From assembly GCF_000758625.1 (NCBI RefSeq), contig NZ_CP009283.1, forward strand, positions 642,501 to 706,500: a DNA stretch of 64,000 nt, written 5' to 3'. This DNA is from Paenibacillus sp. FSL R7-0273. Its GTDB lineage: Bacteria > Bacillota > Bacilli > Paenibacillales > Paenibacillaceae. Below are positions 53,042 to 61,564 of this stretch, one piece after another. The translations under genes were made by a program, and so were the position numbers. Positions within the stretch are counted from its first letter, which is position 1. The number at the start of each line of letters is the position of its first letter. The notes under the pieces were generated by a model. That model did no database searches and had not been told where the DNA came from. It saw only the letters and a list, made by a program, of their open reading frames with translations.

Positions 53042-54880
53042 CTATTTGTCTCCTCCTGTTGAGTGACTGGCCGTCATACCCCAATCAATAAATTGAATAA
53101 TGCCTTTGTTCAGAAGCGTTGTCTCCTCGCGGCTCATCGGATAATGTCCCATCATCAGCGCATTACAGTACAGCATCTCGATAATGGAAGGCAGCATGGC
53201 CTTGTGTGCCGGATGAAAGGCCCGCTCAATGACGGGATTGTTCAGGTTAAAATAAAGCGTTGCGTATGCTGCATCTTTGAGTGTAGCGCCCAGACTGCCC
53301 AGAACGGAGGACAGAGCGTCGGTGCTCACTTCTTTGGCCGCCTCCATAACACGCCACTGAGCGGACTCCTGCGACAGCGTATAGAGCACAGGAATCTCCT
53401 CCGGCTTGAAGCGGCGAAGCTGCACCTGGCAGCGGAATTTCTGCAGCACACTATCCGCCAGTCTTACGGATTCATAGTAATCAAGCCGCTCTTGAGGTGT
53501 AATATCGGTAAAGGATAATGAGACTTCCTCCGGCAGCAAGCGTTCACTCTGCACGTCCGGATCAATTAGAGGCAGTAGGGACAGCAGCTCGGCATCATAA
53601 ATATATCCGCCATTCACCACCAGCATGGATTGGGCCGAAGCTACATGGGTAATCTGACGGTACTCATCCAGAGTAGCAGTAAAATAAAGGGGAGACTGCT
53701 GCTTCAGCTTGCCAAGCGGCTTCGTGCCAAACGTGCTCTCAAACGGGAGCCACTCGTGAATAATCGAGTAGAAGGACGAATCTTCCACCGCGAGAGCCTT
53801 CATGGATAAGGCATGCAGGGAAATGATAGATTGCAGGCGATCGGGATCATATTCTGCCATTCGCATCAATTCCTGACGAATAGTGTTCCCCAGCTCTTCC
53901 CGCACCTGCTCCAGCTGGACGTTCTCATAGAAATGCTCCCGGGAAGCGGTCGGCTGCAGCTCATCGGTCCAGATCATGCATTTAACGAAGAACGCCCAGT
54001 CCGGCAGGATATTGCCGGCGGCCTCGGAGACCAGCATGTGCTTCAGGTACACCCGGTGATTGCGTTTGGCGCCCAGGTTCACCGCCTGCGGCAGGATGAA
54101 GGCGATGCCTCCCGTCCGGCCCGAGGAGGTGTGCAGGGGAATGAAATCGCGGAACGTCTCCCCAAGCACCTGCTTGCCAAAGGCCAGCACCTCGCTGCGA
54201 TGCTTCCGGGCCAGCTGCGGATCTTTGACCCATGGCGGGGATGGCGGATTAATTAAGTGAGTGGCCTGATTGGACATCAACTCGATGGGATAGGGCAGCA
54301 GAGCTCCATAATGGAACAGCCATTCTTGCAGATGCTCTAGCTTGAAGTACGGCTCGGAGCCTTCTTTACAACGCAAAAAAACCTTGGTTCCCGGAGCGTG
54401 TATCCCTTCGAGCTTGCGGATCGTATAGGTTCCGTCCGGCTTTCCGCGCCATTCCAGTGCAGGTCCGCCCTTGGCGGATTGGGTAACCATGACGATATCG
54501 TCACTCACCATAAAGCAAGACAAAAGCCCGATGCCAAACCGTCCGATAAAAGAGCTATTGGTCTGAAGAAAATCCTCGTCCCGCTTGGAGGATTGTCCGA
54601 TCATTGCCAGGAACTCATGAATGTCCGGCTCGTTTAACCCGATCCCGTTATCTTCTACTAATAAGGTCGCCCCGGTTGAATCCCGGTTTACCTCAATATG
54701 AATCCTGCCCTCGTATCCACCCTGGGAATAAGCCTGCCGTGCAGTAATCGCGTCTACGCCATTTTGCAGCAGCTCCCTCAAGAATACCTTCGGGCTGCTA
54801 TACAAATGGTTAGACAAAATGTTGATCATGCCACTTAAGTTGACCTGAAAGCGATATGTATCCTGGGTTTGATTCTCCAT
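53042..54880 (-). CDS. HSP90-family ATPase (HtpG-like)
   Basis: This 612-residue protein is close to full-length HtpG but divergent. The GHKL ATPase motifs are present: E36, N40 and D43 in FLRELLQNGVDAI, D77-N-G-I-G in LLVEDNGIGLNE, and GRFGIGL at residues 113-119. HtpG usually shows ELISNASDA and GQFGVGFYSAF at these places, so this is a separate subfamily. The middle domain (about 230-410) contains TASREHFYENVQ, like the conserved TASREALQE. The C-terminal part is less like HtpG. It is the first gene of a two-gene operon with the solenoid protein. It probably folds or assembles a dedicated client, which is unknown. Confidence 0.82.
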   Translation of the reverse strand: MENQTQDTYRFQVNLSGMINILSNHLYSSPKVFLRELLQNGVDAITARQAYSQGGYEGRIHIEVNRDSTGATLLVEDNGIGLNEPDIHEFLAMIGQSSKRDEDFLQTNSSFIGRFGIGLLSCFMVSDDIVMVTQSAKGGPALEWRGKPDGTYTIRKLEGIHAPGTKVFLRCKEGSEPYFKLEHLQEWLFHYGALLPYPIELMSNQATHLINPPSPPWVKDPQLARKHRSEVLAFGKQVLGETFRDFIPLHTSSGRTGGIAFILPQAVNLGAKRNHRVYLKHMLVSEAAGNILPDWAFFVKCMIWTDELQPTASREHFYENVQLEQVREELGNTIRQELMRMAEYDPDRLQSIISLHALSMKALAVEDSSFYSIIHEWLPFESTFGTKPLGKLKQQSPLYFTATLDEYRQITHVASAQSMLVVNGGYIYDAELLSLLPLIDPDVQSERLLPEEVSLSFTDITPQERLDYYESVRLADSVLQKFRCQVQLRRFKPEEIPVLYTLSQESAQWRVMEAAKEVSTDALSSVLGSLGATLKDAAYATLYFNLNNPVIERAFHPAHKAMLPSIIEMLYCNALMMGHYPMSREETTLLNKGIIQFIDWGMTASHSTGGDK

Positions 54881-54923
54881 CCTTGTTCTCCTGTTCTGTA
54901 ATCATTTGCTTCTCATCCGCAGG

Positions 54924-54942
54924 AGGACAGCTATACTGTCCT
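54924..54942. promoter_or_regulatory. perfect palindrome, candidate operator
   Basis: AGGACAG-CTATA-CTGTCCT, two perfect seven-base arms, lies 44 bases upstream of the HSP90-like start. It is a possible operator for that operon; no clear promoter could be matched to it. Confidence 0.45.
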
Positions 54943-55155
54943 TTATGCCAACACAGCTGTTATGTAGACGGATGCCGCTCTATATATTACCCCTAAGCTG
55001 CTTTTTAAGAATCAGATACTTCCGAAAAACTACCATATTTATACATCGGTTTAATTACCGCTCTGCAATGCTGCATAATTTTTTGCTGTTATTGTCCACC
55101 AGAGCTTCCTTTTTAGGCAAGGGCTGTTTATCAGATGCTCTTTTGTGAGGATCTG

Positions 55156-55263
55156 ATGAGAAGTGAACTAATTTCGTATTATATTAAAATGATTCGTGCA
55201 TTACCCATATTTAGACTTTCTCTTCCTGTTGATATTATGAAAGCTGTTACAGCAAGTAATTAG
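55156..55263 (+). CDS. possible 35-residue peptide gene
   Basis: ATG 55156 follows GTGAGGAT, a fair ribosome site, and opens a 35-codon frame: MRSELISYYIKMIRALPIFR, then LSLPVDIMKAVTASN. The product would be basic and amphipathic. No homologue comes to mind, and it lies in a 564-base gap (54881-55444) that otherwise holds regulatory signals. It may be chance. Confidence 0.25.
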   Translation: MRSELISYYIKMIRALPIFRLSLPVDIMKAVTASN

Positions 55264-55310
55264 CGTTTAAGGGCTGCAGATAATCGAGGCCGTCTATCCG
55301 TCCGCTTTTG

Positions 55311-55324
55311 TGAATGCGTTTTCA
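55311..55324. promoter_or_regulatory. cre-like site (CcpA) upstream of the xylanase
   Basis: TGAATGCGTTTTCA matches the catabolite-responsive consensus TGWAANCGNTNWCA at all but one position. It lies 121 bases before the xylanase start. Repression by glucose is typical for xylanases. Confidence 0.6.
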
Positions 55325-55346
55325 AATTTTGTCGGCATTTGTATTC

Positions 55347-55357
55347 AAAAGGAGGTG
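55347..55357 (+). promoter_or_regulatory. orphan Shine-Dalgarno sequence
   Basis: AAAAGGAGGTG is a near-perfect anti-16S match but has no ATG, GTG or TTG at a working distance downstream. It lies 88 bases upstream of the xylanase ATG. It may act as a ribosome-binding RNA stabiliser like the STAB-SD of cry3A leaders. Confidence 0.4.
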
Positions 55358-55444
55358 TATTAATCGTCCAGCCAGACTTGACGTAGCCAAAGGAGTAAAT
55401 TCGAATCCTTAAGAAATTTCCTTAAGAAAAGGAGTCAGACGAAG

Positions 55445-58400
55445 ATGAACAGTAGAAAATGTGTAATCAGCATCTCCCGCCTCCTCATCGTCATCATGTT
55501 GTTCTCCGTATTCACGTATACTCCCGTCCCCGCTGCTGCGGCCGGAGATGAACGGGCTGTTGAGCTGAATGATCTCATTGCTCAAGCCGAAGCTCTAAAA
55601 ACCGGCAATCGGGAATTCCCGCTCCAGGTCAGTCAGTCTGTCTATGGTGCCGTCTATGGCTCCGATGTGAACCAGGCTCTTCCATGGGTGCATGAGAGTG
55701 AACTCAAAGCGCTTAATACTGCTCTTGAATTCGCACGCCATGCGGATACTCCCGACGCCGAAGCTATAGCCATTCTTAAAGAAGCAATAGTCAACTTTAC
55801 TGAGAATATTAAATCAGACGGTTCCGATCCCTATTTCCGTCTTGATCCGGGTCCTGGGAAGGTTCCTGTAAAAGTTACTGCACCCACCAATAACTGGACG
55901 GCAAGAGCTCCGCTCGACAATCGCGTCCCCGCTGACTTTGCCGGTGGCACATTCGCAATGATTCCGTATCCTTTTGCGGATTCTCAAGGCAAAGCTGAAG
56001 TGCTCCAGATTAATTATGCCCATAACGGGAAAAGCACGTTCGGCGGCATAAGTATTGAATCCCCGTTGTCTCCGGCCGTAAATGTCCCAGAGGGTTCAAC
56101 GATTGAATTCGATGTCTACTATCCAAAGAGTGCACAGGGCAAATACATGAGGTGGAGAATCAGAAATACTAACACTAACCTTGATTCCTACCTCAGGGAG
56201 TACCAGTACAACAACCTGAATCCTGACTGGGTTGGCAGCTTCAACGGTGAATCCTGGTTGAAGGCTCATCACAGCATTACCGCCTCGACGGGCAATTCCT
56301 CAAGCTTTATTCTTGAGCTCCATGGCGAGAATGCCCGTTCTGCAGAAACCGGTATGCTGCTTGTCGCCAATATCCAGATTACCGCACCTGATCCTAACGG
56401 CATTGCGCTTCCGAGCGTAGTCAACAAGGAAAACCAGAGTGAAGTTGCGCCTCTAAAGAGTGTTTACAATAAGGAGAATGGCCTGTTCATGGTCGGCGCA
56501 ATCGGAACCGGCGCCGTAACCGGAACCAGAGCCAATCACTATGAAATTTTTGTCGACGGCAACAATTTAAAGGCTGATGGAACGCATCCCCGTGGCCCCG
56601 AGTGGCTGAAAAGCGTTACCGGAGCAGCCCTGAACGGCGCAACTACAACCCCTGGCTTAGCTGAATACAGCTTCCCGACCAGCTCTTACCAGGCGATCAG
56701 GGATTCCGGAGCTCCCGGACAGTACAAGTCTCACGGCCATGTATTGGCATGGTACAACCAGGCCCCTGGGTGGATGACACAGATTATTCCTGCGAACCTT
56801 TCCTCCGGGTACAATGGCTCGGCCGATTTCTACGGGCTTGGCAACGGCGTTACCACTACGGTTAAGGTAGACAAAGAGATGGCAAGAAGAGTGCAGTTTA
56901 ATCACACCATGTATGTGATGCGGCACTTCCTGACTACAGATACGAAGTACGGCTCAAGCGAATCCCGTGGAGTAATCCCCTTCCATTCATGGGATGTGCT
57001 CAACGAAGAGGTTCACGAAAGCCGCCACAGCGAGCTCATCTCCACGAATGCGGACAACTGGAGAACGAGCCTTAAACACACTAACTGGCTAGCTGCCATT
57101 TCGGATGATCAGATTGGCGGCGACATCACTGGACATTATATTTACCTGCTCTTCAAAAACGCGCACATCGCAGCCCCCAACGCCAAGATGGCTGCGGCTT
57201 ACAAAGCTAATTACGCTGACCTTCCGGAGTACATGAAGCTCGATGGACACGACAAAGACGGCAGTATTGACGCTTACATCGTTGACAATCCTCCGAAGCT
57301 GACCTACAACGATTACGGACTTGCGACCCGCAGCAAGGCCAGGACGGTATATAACATGGTTCTCGAATTAAATACCGCCTGGCTCTCCGATCCGCTGTAT
57401 GACGGAAGACCTCTTATCGAAGACATCGGTATCCAGGGACACGATGCCGTTGGCAAGACGCTTGCCAGCGATAACCAATATGCAATGGCCCTCTATGCCT
57501 CGCTCGTTGACCGGGGCCTGCTGTCCGGTATTACCTATTCAGAGCTTGACCTTAAAGTGCCGACGGATGCCCCGGGAGGAGGCGCGACTGCTCCCGCAGT
57601 GCTAAATGTGAGACAGTCGGACGCCCTTGGTTACGAGTACGCGCTGCTCTACAAAACCTTTACCAAGTTCGCCCCGTATATCGATCACATCATCAGCTGG
57701 GGCGTATCGGGTTCCGGATGGCAGGGAAGCTACGTCCTGTTCGACGGTCAGAGTAATGCAAATGCCGGCTACTATGGCGCTATGAATCCGGACAGATTCA
57801 TTCTTGGACATTCGTATCTGGATGGTTATTTTGCAGGCGAATACGAGACAATCCGGAGCAATGCCATTGACCTTGGTGATCTTGGAGTCTATATACCCAA
57901 TAGTGTGAATGCGGACCTCAGCGGCTTGGAACTGAGCGCGGGCTCACTCCGGCCGGCTTTCAACGCAGCGGCTACAGAATACGAGGTTTCCCTGCAGGAT
58001 GCCAGCAGCATTACCGTTACAGCGGCAGCGGCAGACAGCAGGTCATCCATTAAAGTGAACGGCACAGTTGTTGCCAGCGGTACAGCATCCGGAGCCATAA
58101 CGCTGACACCTGGTACAAGAGCGGATATAAAGGTAGAAGTAACAGCTGCAGACGGTACGTTAAAGACGTACACCATAAAAGTAACAAACGGCAGAACAGA
58201 GGCAACGCCTACACCTGCAACGCCTACACCCGCAACACCAGCACCCGCAACGCCAGCACCTGTAACGCCTGGACCTGCAGCACCCGCAGTATCTGCGAAC
58301 CCTGCGCCTGCAGCATCAGCTGTTCAGACGACTGTGAAGAATGGAACGGCATTTGTTCCGGCACCGGATCTGGCGAAAGTAAAGGAATGGATGGATAAAA

Positions 58401-59440
58401 ATCTTACCCTGGACATACCTGTGGCGCAAGGAGTGAATGCATACTCGGTAGGCTTGCCGGCTGCAGCACTGACAGGCGGAGCAAAGGATAGCAAACTCAC
58501 GATTTCCACAGAGCTGGGCAAGGTAGTACTGTCCGGCAACATGCTGACAGGCATAACCGAAAGCAGCAGCAAGGAAGTAGCGCTGGAGATTGGAAAAGGC
58601 GACAAGTCCAAGCTCCCGGCGGAAGTGAAGGCGGCTCTCGGCGATAGACCAATCATACAGTTAAGCCTTAAGGCGGACGGAAAAGAATTAGCCTGGAGCA
58701 ATCCCAGTGCACCTGTAACCGTGTCCGTGCCTTACAAGCCGACTGCGGAGGAATTGAAGAATCCCGAAATGCTTGCTGTCTGGTATATTGACGGAGGCGG
58801 AGAGGTTCTAGCCGTACCGAGCGGACGTTATGCTTCCAAGACGGGTATGGTAACCTTCATGACAACCCATTTCAGCAGCTACGCAGTAGCTTACGTATAC
58901 AAGACATTTACTGATCTCGGAACGGCAGTATGGGCCAAGAATGCGGTCGAAGTACTTGCGGCAAAGGATATTCTCAAGACAGAGGGTCATATATTCAATC
59001 CGTCATCCGATATCACAAGGGCAGATTTCCTTTACTCCCTTGTCAGGACGCTTGGTTTGACTGCACAAGTAAACGGGAATTTTAGCGATGTACAGGAGAG
59101 TGCTTATTACTATAATGAAATTGCGATTGCCAAAGCTCTTGGCATTACGAATGGCCTGGACAATGACAGATTCGGCAGCGCCCTTAAGATTACAAGACAG
59201 GACATGATGGTGTTGACCGAAAGGGCCTTGAAGCTTGAGAATAAGCTGAACACCCAGGGCGAGGCTGCAGATCTGGAGAGATTCACCGACAAATCGCGGG
59301 TTGCTTCCTATGCGGTCAACAGTGTAGCTGCGATGGTGAAGGAGGGGCTGATCGAAGGCAGCGGCAGCAAAATCAATCCGGCTGGAAACACAACCAGAGC
59401 AGAAGCTGCGGTGTTCCTCTACAGACTGTACAATAAGTAA
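55445..59440 (+). CDS. multidomain GH10 endo-1,4-beta-xylanase with SLH wall anchor
   Basis: The 1331-residue protein has a signal peptide ending near residue 34 (PVPAAAA-GDE). Then come a helical region to about 115, a carbohydrate-binding-like beta domain (120-315), and a GH10 catalytic domain from about 335 to 790. Acid/base E521 lies in SWDVLNEEVHES and nucleophile E700 in TYSELDLKV. A cadherin-like beta sandwich (about 812-912) starts with ADLSGLELSAGSLRPAF. A Thr/Pro/Ala linker (917-960) with repeated ATPTP follows, then a beta-rich region and three S-layer homology repeats (1155-1331), which bind the pyruvylated wall polymer. It should degrade xylan at the cell surface. Start ATG 55445 follows AAGGAG. 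A cre-like site lies upstream. Confidence 0.93.
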   Translation: MNSRKCVISISRLLIVIMLFSVFTYTPVPAAAAGDERAVELNDLIAQAEALKTGNREFPLQVSQSVYGAVYGSDVNQALPWVHESELKALNTALEFARHADTPDAEAIAILKEAIVNFTENIKSDGSDPYFRLDPGPGKVPVKVTAPTNNWTARAPLDNRVPADFAGGTFAMIPYPFADSQGKAEVLQINYAHNGKSTFGGISIESPLSPAVNVPEGSTIEFDVYYPKSAQGKYMRWRIRNTNTNLDSYLREYQYNNLNPDWVGSFNGESWLKAHHSITASTGNSSSFILELHGENARSAETGMLLVANIQITAPDPNGIALPSVVNKENQSEVAPLKSVYNKENGLFMVGAIGTGAVTGTRANHYEIFVDGNNLKADGTHPRGPEWLKSVTGAALNGATTTPGLAEYSFPTSSYQAIRDSGAPGQYKSHGHVLAWYNQAPGWMTQIIPANLSSGYNGSADFYGLGNGVTTTVKVDKEMARRVQFNHTMYVMRHFLTTDTKYGSSESRGVIPFHSWDVLNEEVHESRHSELISTNADNWRTSLKHTNWLAAISDDQIGGDITGHYIYLLFKNAHIAAPNAKMAAAYKANYADLPEYMKLDGHDKDGSIDAYIVDNPPKLTYNDYGLATRSKARTVYNMVLELNTAWLSDPLYDGRPLIEDIGIQGHDAVGKTLASDNQYAMALYASLVDRGLLSGITYSELDLKVPTDAPGGGATAPAVLNVRQSDALGYEYALLYKTFTKFAPYIDHIISWGVSGSGWQGSYVLFDGQSNANAGYYGAMNPDRFILGHSYLDGYFAGEYETIRSNAIDLGDLGVYIPNSVNADLSGLELSAGSLRPAFNAAATEYEVSLQDASSITVTAAAADSRSSIKVNGTVVASGTASGAITLTPGTRADIKVEVTAADGTLKTYTIKVTNGRTEATPTPATPTPATPAPATPAPVTPGPAAPAVSANPAPAASAVQTTVKNGTAFVPAPDLAKVKEWMDKNLTLDIPVAQGVNAYSVGLPAAALTGGAKDSKLTISTELGKVVLSGNMLTGITESSSKEVALEIGKGDKSKLPAEVKAALGDRPIIQLSLKADGKELAWSNPSAPVTVSVPYKPTAEELKNPEMLAVWYIDGGGEVLAVPSGRYASKTGMVTFMTTHFSSYAVAYVYKTFTDLGTAVWAKNAVEVLAAKDILKTEGHIFNPSSDITRADFLYSLVRTLGLTAQVNGNFSDVQESAYYYNEIAIAKALGITNGLDNDRFGSALKITRQDMMVLTERALKLENKLNTQGEAADLERFTDKSRVASYAVNSVAAMVKEGLIEGSGSKINPAGNTTRAEAAVFLYRLYNK

Positions 59441-59509
59441 GAAATCCGCATAAGGATGATGGAATCAGCTGTTTTACCAGCGCTGGTCTAGCTGGAAGTA
59501 CAATATAAT

Positions 59510-59549
59510 AATAGACCGCATACCCTTGCCGGGTGTGCGGTCTATTTGA
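59510..59549. terminator. bidirectional terminator
   Basis: AATAGACCGCATACCC / GGGTGTGCGGTCTATT pairs over 16 bases with one mismatch and a five-base loop, then TTT. It lies between the convergent xylanase and LRR genes. Confidence 0.8.
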
Positions 59550-59570
59550 CGTTTAGGAGACACAGGGAAA

Positions 59571-61436
59571 TTAATATACGTGGACACCCGCACTAAGCAC
59601 GGATTTGTTCTGTACGGAGTTGCCGGCCAGAAATACCTTGCGCAGATTCGGCAGCCGGCTCAGGACTTCTATATTGGAGATGGCATTGTTCTCCAGATGA
59701 AGCTCTTCAATCGCCTGCCAGTTGCCCATGAATTCCAGAGAAGCCAAATTGCTGTCCTGCAGGGTGAAGGAACGCAGCGCGGACAACTTTGCGAAATAAG
59801 GCAGCACCTGGTCAATGTCACTGACAGAGGTATTGTTTACGCTGAAATAGGGCTGATCTATGGTCAAGTGCTCAAGCACGCTGTTCGGCTCAGCTGCCTG
59901 TTGTGTGAAATTCAGCCGGCATTCCGAGCAGACCAGCGTTTTCACCTGTTTCAGACGAAATAGGGCATCGCTCTCCTTATACAGTGAGGAGTCGTAGAGA
60001 CTTAGTGTCTGCAGGCGGGGCAAGTCGTCCAAGGCGTCAAGATGGGCCATTTCGTCGATCTCCCAGAGGTCAAGCTGCGTCAGCTCCGGGAATTTCCCCA
60101 GCCCGGTTATATTCAACTCCGAGCTCCCGCCCCGCAGCGTCAGGGCAGTTACGGCAGGCGCCTCCAGTCCGGGAAGGAGGGAGCCGGGGATTTCCACCCG
60201 CTGTACGCCCGGCAATGCCAGCGTCTCTGCCTTCTCGTAGTAACCGGACAACGTTAATTCCCGCAGAGAGGGCAGGCTGTTCACGGGCTCTACGGAGCTA
60301 AGCTGGCCTAGGGAAGCCAGGCGGAGTGCAGTAATGGAGGCCTTGCCGGCCAGACGCTCCAGGCTGGAAAAACTCAAGCTTTCGAGATCTAGTGTCTGCA
60401 AGGCAGGCATATTTTGCACAAAGTCGATGGACTTTACATTGCTTAAATAAGAAAGCTGAAGCTCCTGAAGCCGGGTTAGCGCATACAGCGGCTGCAGGTC
60501 TGTGGCTTCACTGTAATGGATGGCCAGTGAGGTTAGCCCGGTCATGGACGACAGCCACCCCAGTTCATCGACAAAGGTTAGTGAAAGAGATTTGAGCGGC
60601 AGCTTATTCAGCAGATGATAATCCGTTACGGACTCATCCATATAGGTAATGGACAGAGAGCTGAGATTGGGGAATTCAAGCAGCAGGGCTACTTCCTGAT
60701 TGCTGCGAAGCTGGGTAGTAAGCTCTGTGATTTTCGACTTATCGCCAAAATAGCCGGAAAATCTGCTGAAGGATTCGTTAAAGGCCCCGCCATAGCTTTT
60801 TAAGCCTGCCATATGGGCAAAACTGGTTTTATCCGTCTGGGAGATTTCGTAGGTTCCGGTCAGGTTGAGCGCCGTTAGACCTTTAAAGGCTTCAAAATCC
60901 CGCTGATCAATCTGCTCTGCATTCAATCTCTTGTCCCGGGTAATATAAGTGATCTTCCCGGCCTGCTCATCGCTGAAGGGATCGGAGAGGCTGTAAGTAA
61001 ATTGCCACTGGTCATCGTCCGAGCGCTCTACGGTTAAATAGCGCAGTCGGGCCAATTCCTCCTCTGTCGGCAGGGCAGACCCTTTATCGAAGATTTCCCG
61101 CAAAAAGGAGAGCAGGACCTCACTTTCGGGCATTGTCCGCACAGGCAGACTGGCCTCTATTTTTTGCTGAGGAGAGCTGAGACTGTAGTAGAAGTAAGTA
61201 CTGACGGCGCCGGATAGGACCAGAAGCAGCAGCAGCACCAGCCTTAGGGAGACGGACGTTCTCTTTGCGGGCTTAGGAGGTATCCCGTGATAATGGTTAA
61301 TAGTCTGATCCACATAGTAGACGTTATTTTGCTTTAACAAAAGCTCTGTCTGACAATAGGGACACTTGAGGATTGTACCTTCCTTGTATTCGATTCTTCC
61401 GCTGCAGTTGGGACAGTTTAACGGAATGAACGCCAT
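59571..61436 (-). CDS. membrane-anchored leucine-rich-repeat protein with N-terminal zinc ribbon
   Basis: The 621-residue protein begins with a zinc ribbon (C8-x2-C11 and C25-x2-C28 in LNCPNCSGRIE and LKCPYCQTEL). A cytosolic linker and one membrane helix near residues 62-82 (LVLLLLLVLSGAVSTYFYYS) follow. The remaining 540 residues, outside the cell, hold about fifteen leucine-rich repeats of bacterial type (LTALNLTGTY; LSSLSITYMDE; LQTLDLESLSF; IEELHLENNAISNIEVLSRL). LRRs usually bind proteins or glycans, but the ligand is unknown. ATG 61436 follows AAGGAGGAGG; the ATG at 61454 lacks a site. It is divergent from the neighbouring sensor kinase. Confidence 0.75.
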   Translation of the reverse strand: MAFIPLNCPNCSGRIEYKEGTILKCPYCQTELLLKQNNVYYVDQTINHYHGIPPKPAKRTSVSLRLVLLLLLVLSGAVSTYFYYSLSSPQQKIEASLPVRTMPESEVLLSFLREIFDKGSALPTEEELARLRYLTVERSDDDQWQFTYSLSDPFSDEQAGKITYITRDKRLNAEQIDQRDFEAFKGLTALNLTGTYEISQTDKTSFAHMAGLKSYGGAFNESFSRFSGYFGDKSKITELTTQLRSNQEVALLLEFPNLSSLSITYMDESVTDYHLLNKLPLKSLSLTFVDELGWLSSMTGLTSLAIHYSEATDLQPLYALTRLQELQLSYLSNVKSIDFVQNMPALQTLDLESLSFSSLERLAGKASITALRLASLGQLSSVEPVNSLPSLRELTLSGYYEKAETLALPGVQRVEIPGSLLPGLEAPAVTALTLRGGSSELNITGLGKFPELTQLDLWEIDEMAHLDALDDLPRLQTLSLYDSSLYKESDALFRLKQVKTLVCSECRLNFTQQAAEPNSVLEHLTIDQPYFSVNNTSVSDIDQVLPYFAKLSALRSFTLQDSNLASLEFMGNWQAIEELHLENNAISNIEVLSRLPNLRKVFLAGNSVQNKSVLSAGVHVY

Positions 61437-61564
61437 GGGTGCCTCCTCCTTCATTATGTATGGGGCATAAGAGCATAGTTACACTTATTATATTGGGTTC
61501 AACTTCGTTATTCAAAGAGCTATAATGGATTCGACAGCAAAGCCAGAAGATCAGGAGCCCTCCA

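Noticed and set aside
54906..55148. 80-codon frame upstream of the xylanase
   Set aside because: Unusual composition rich in Leu, Arg and Phe, no ribosome site, overlaps the palindrome.
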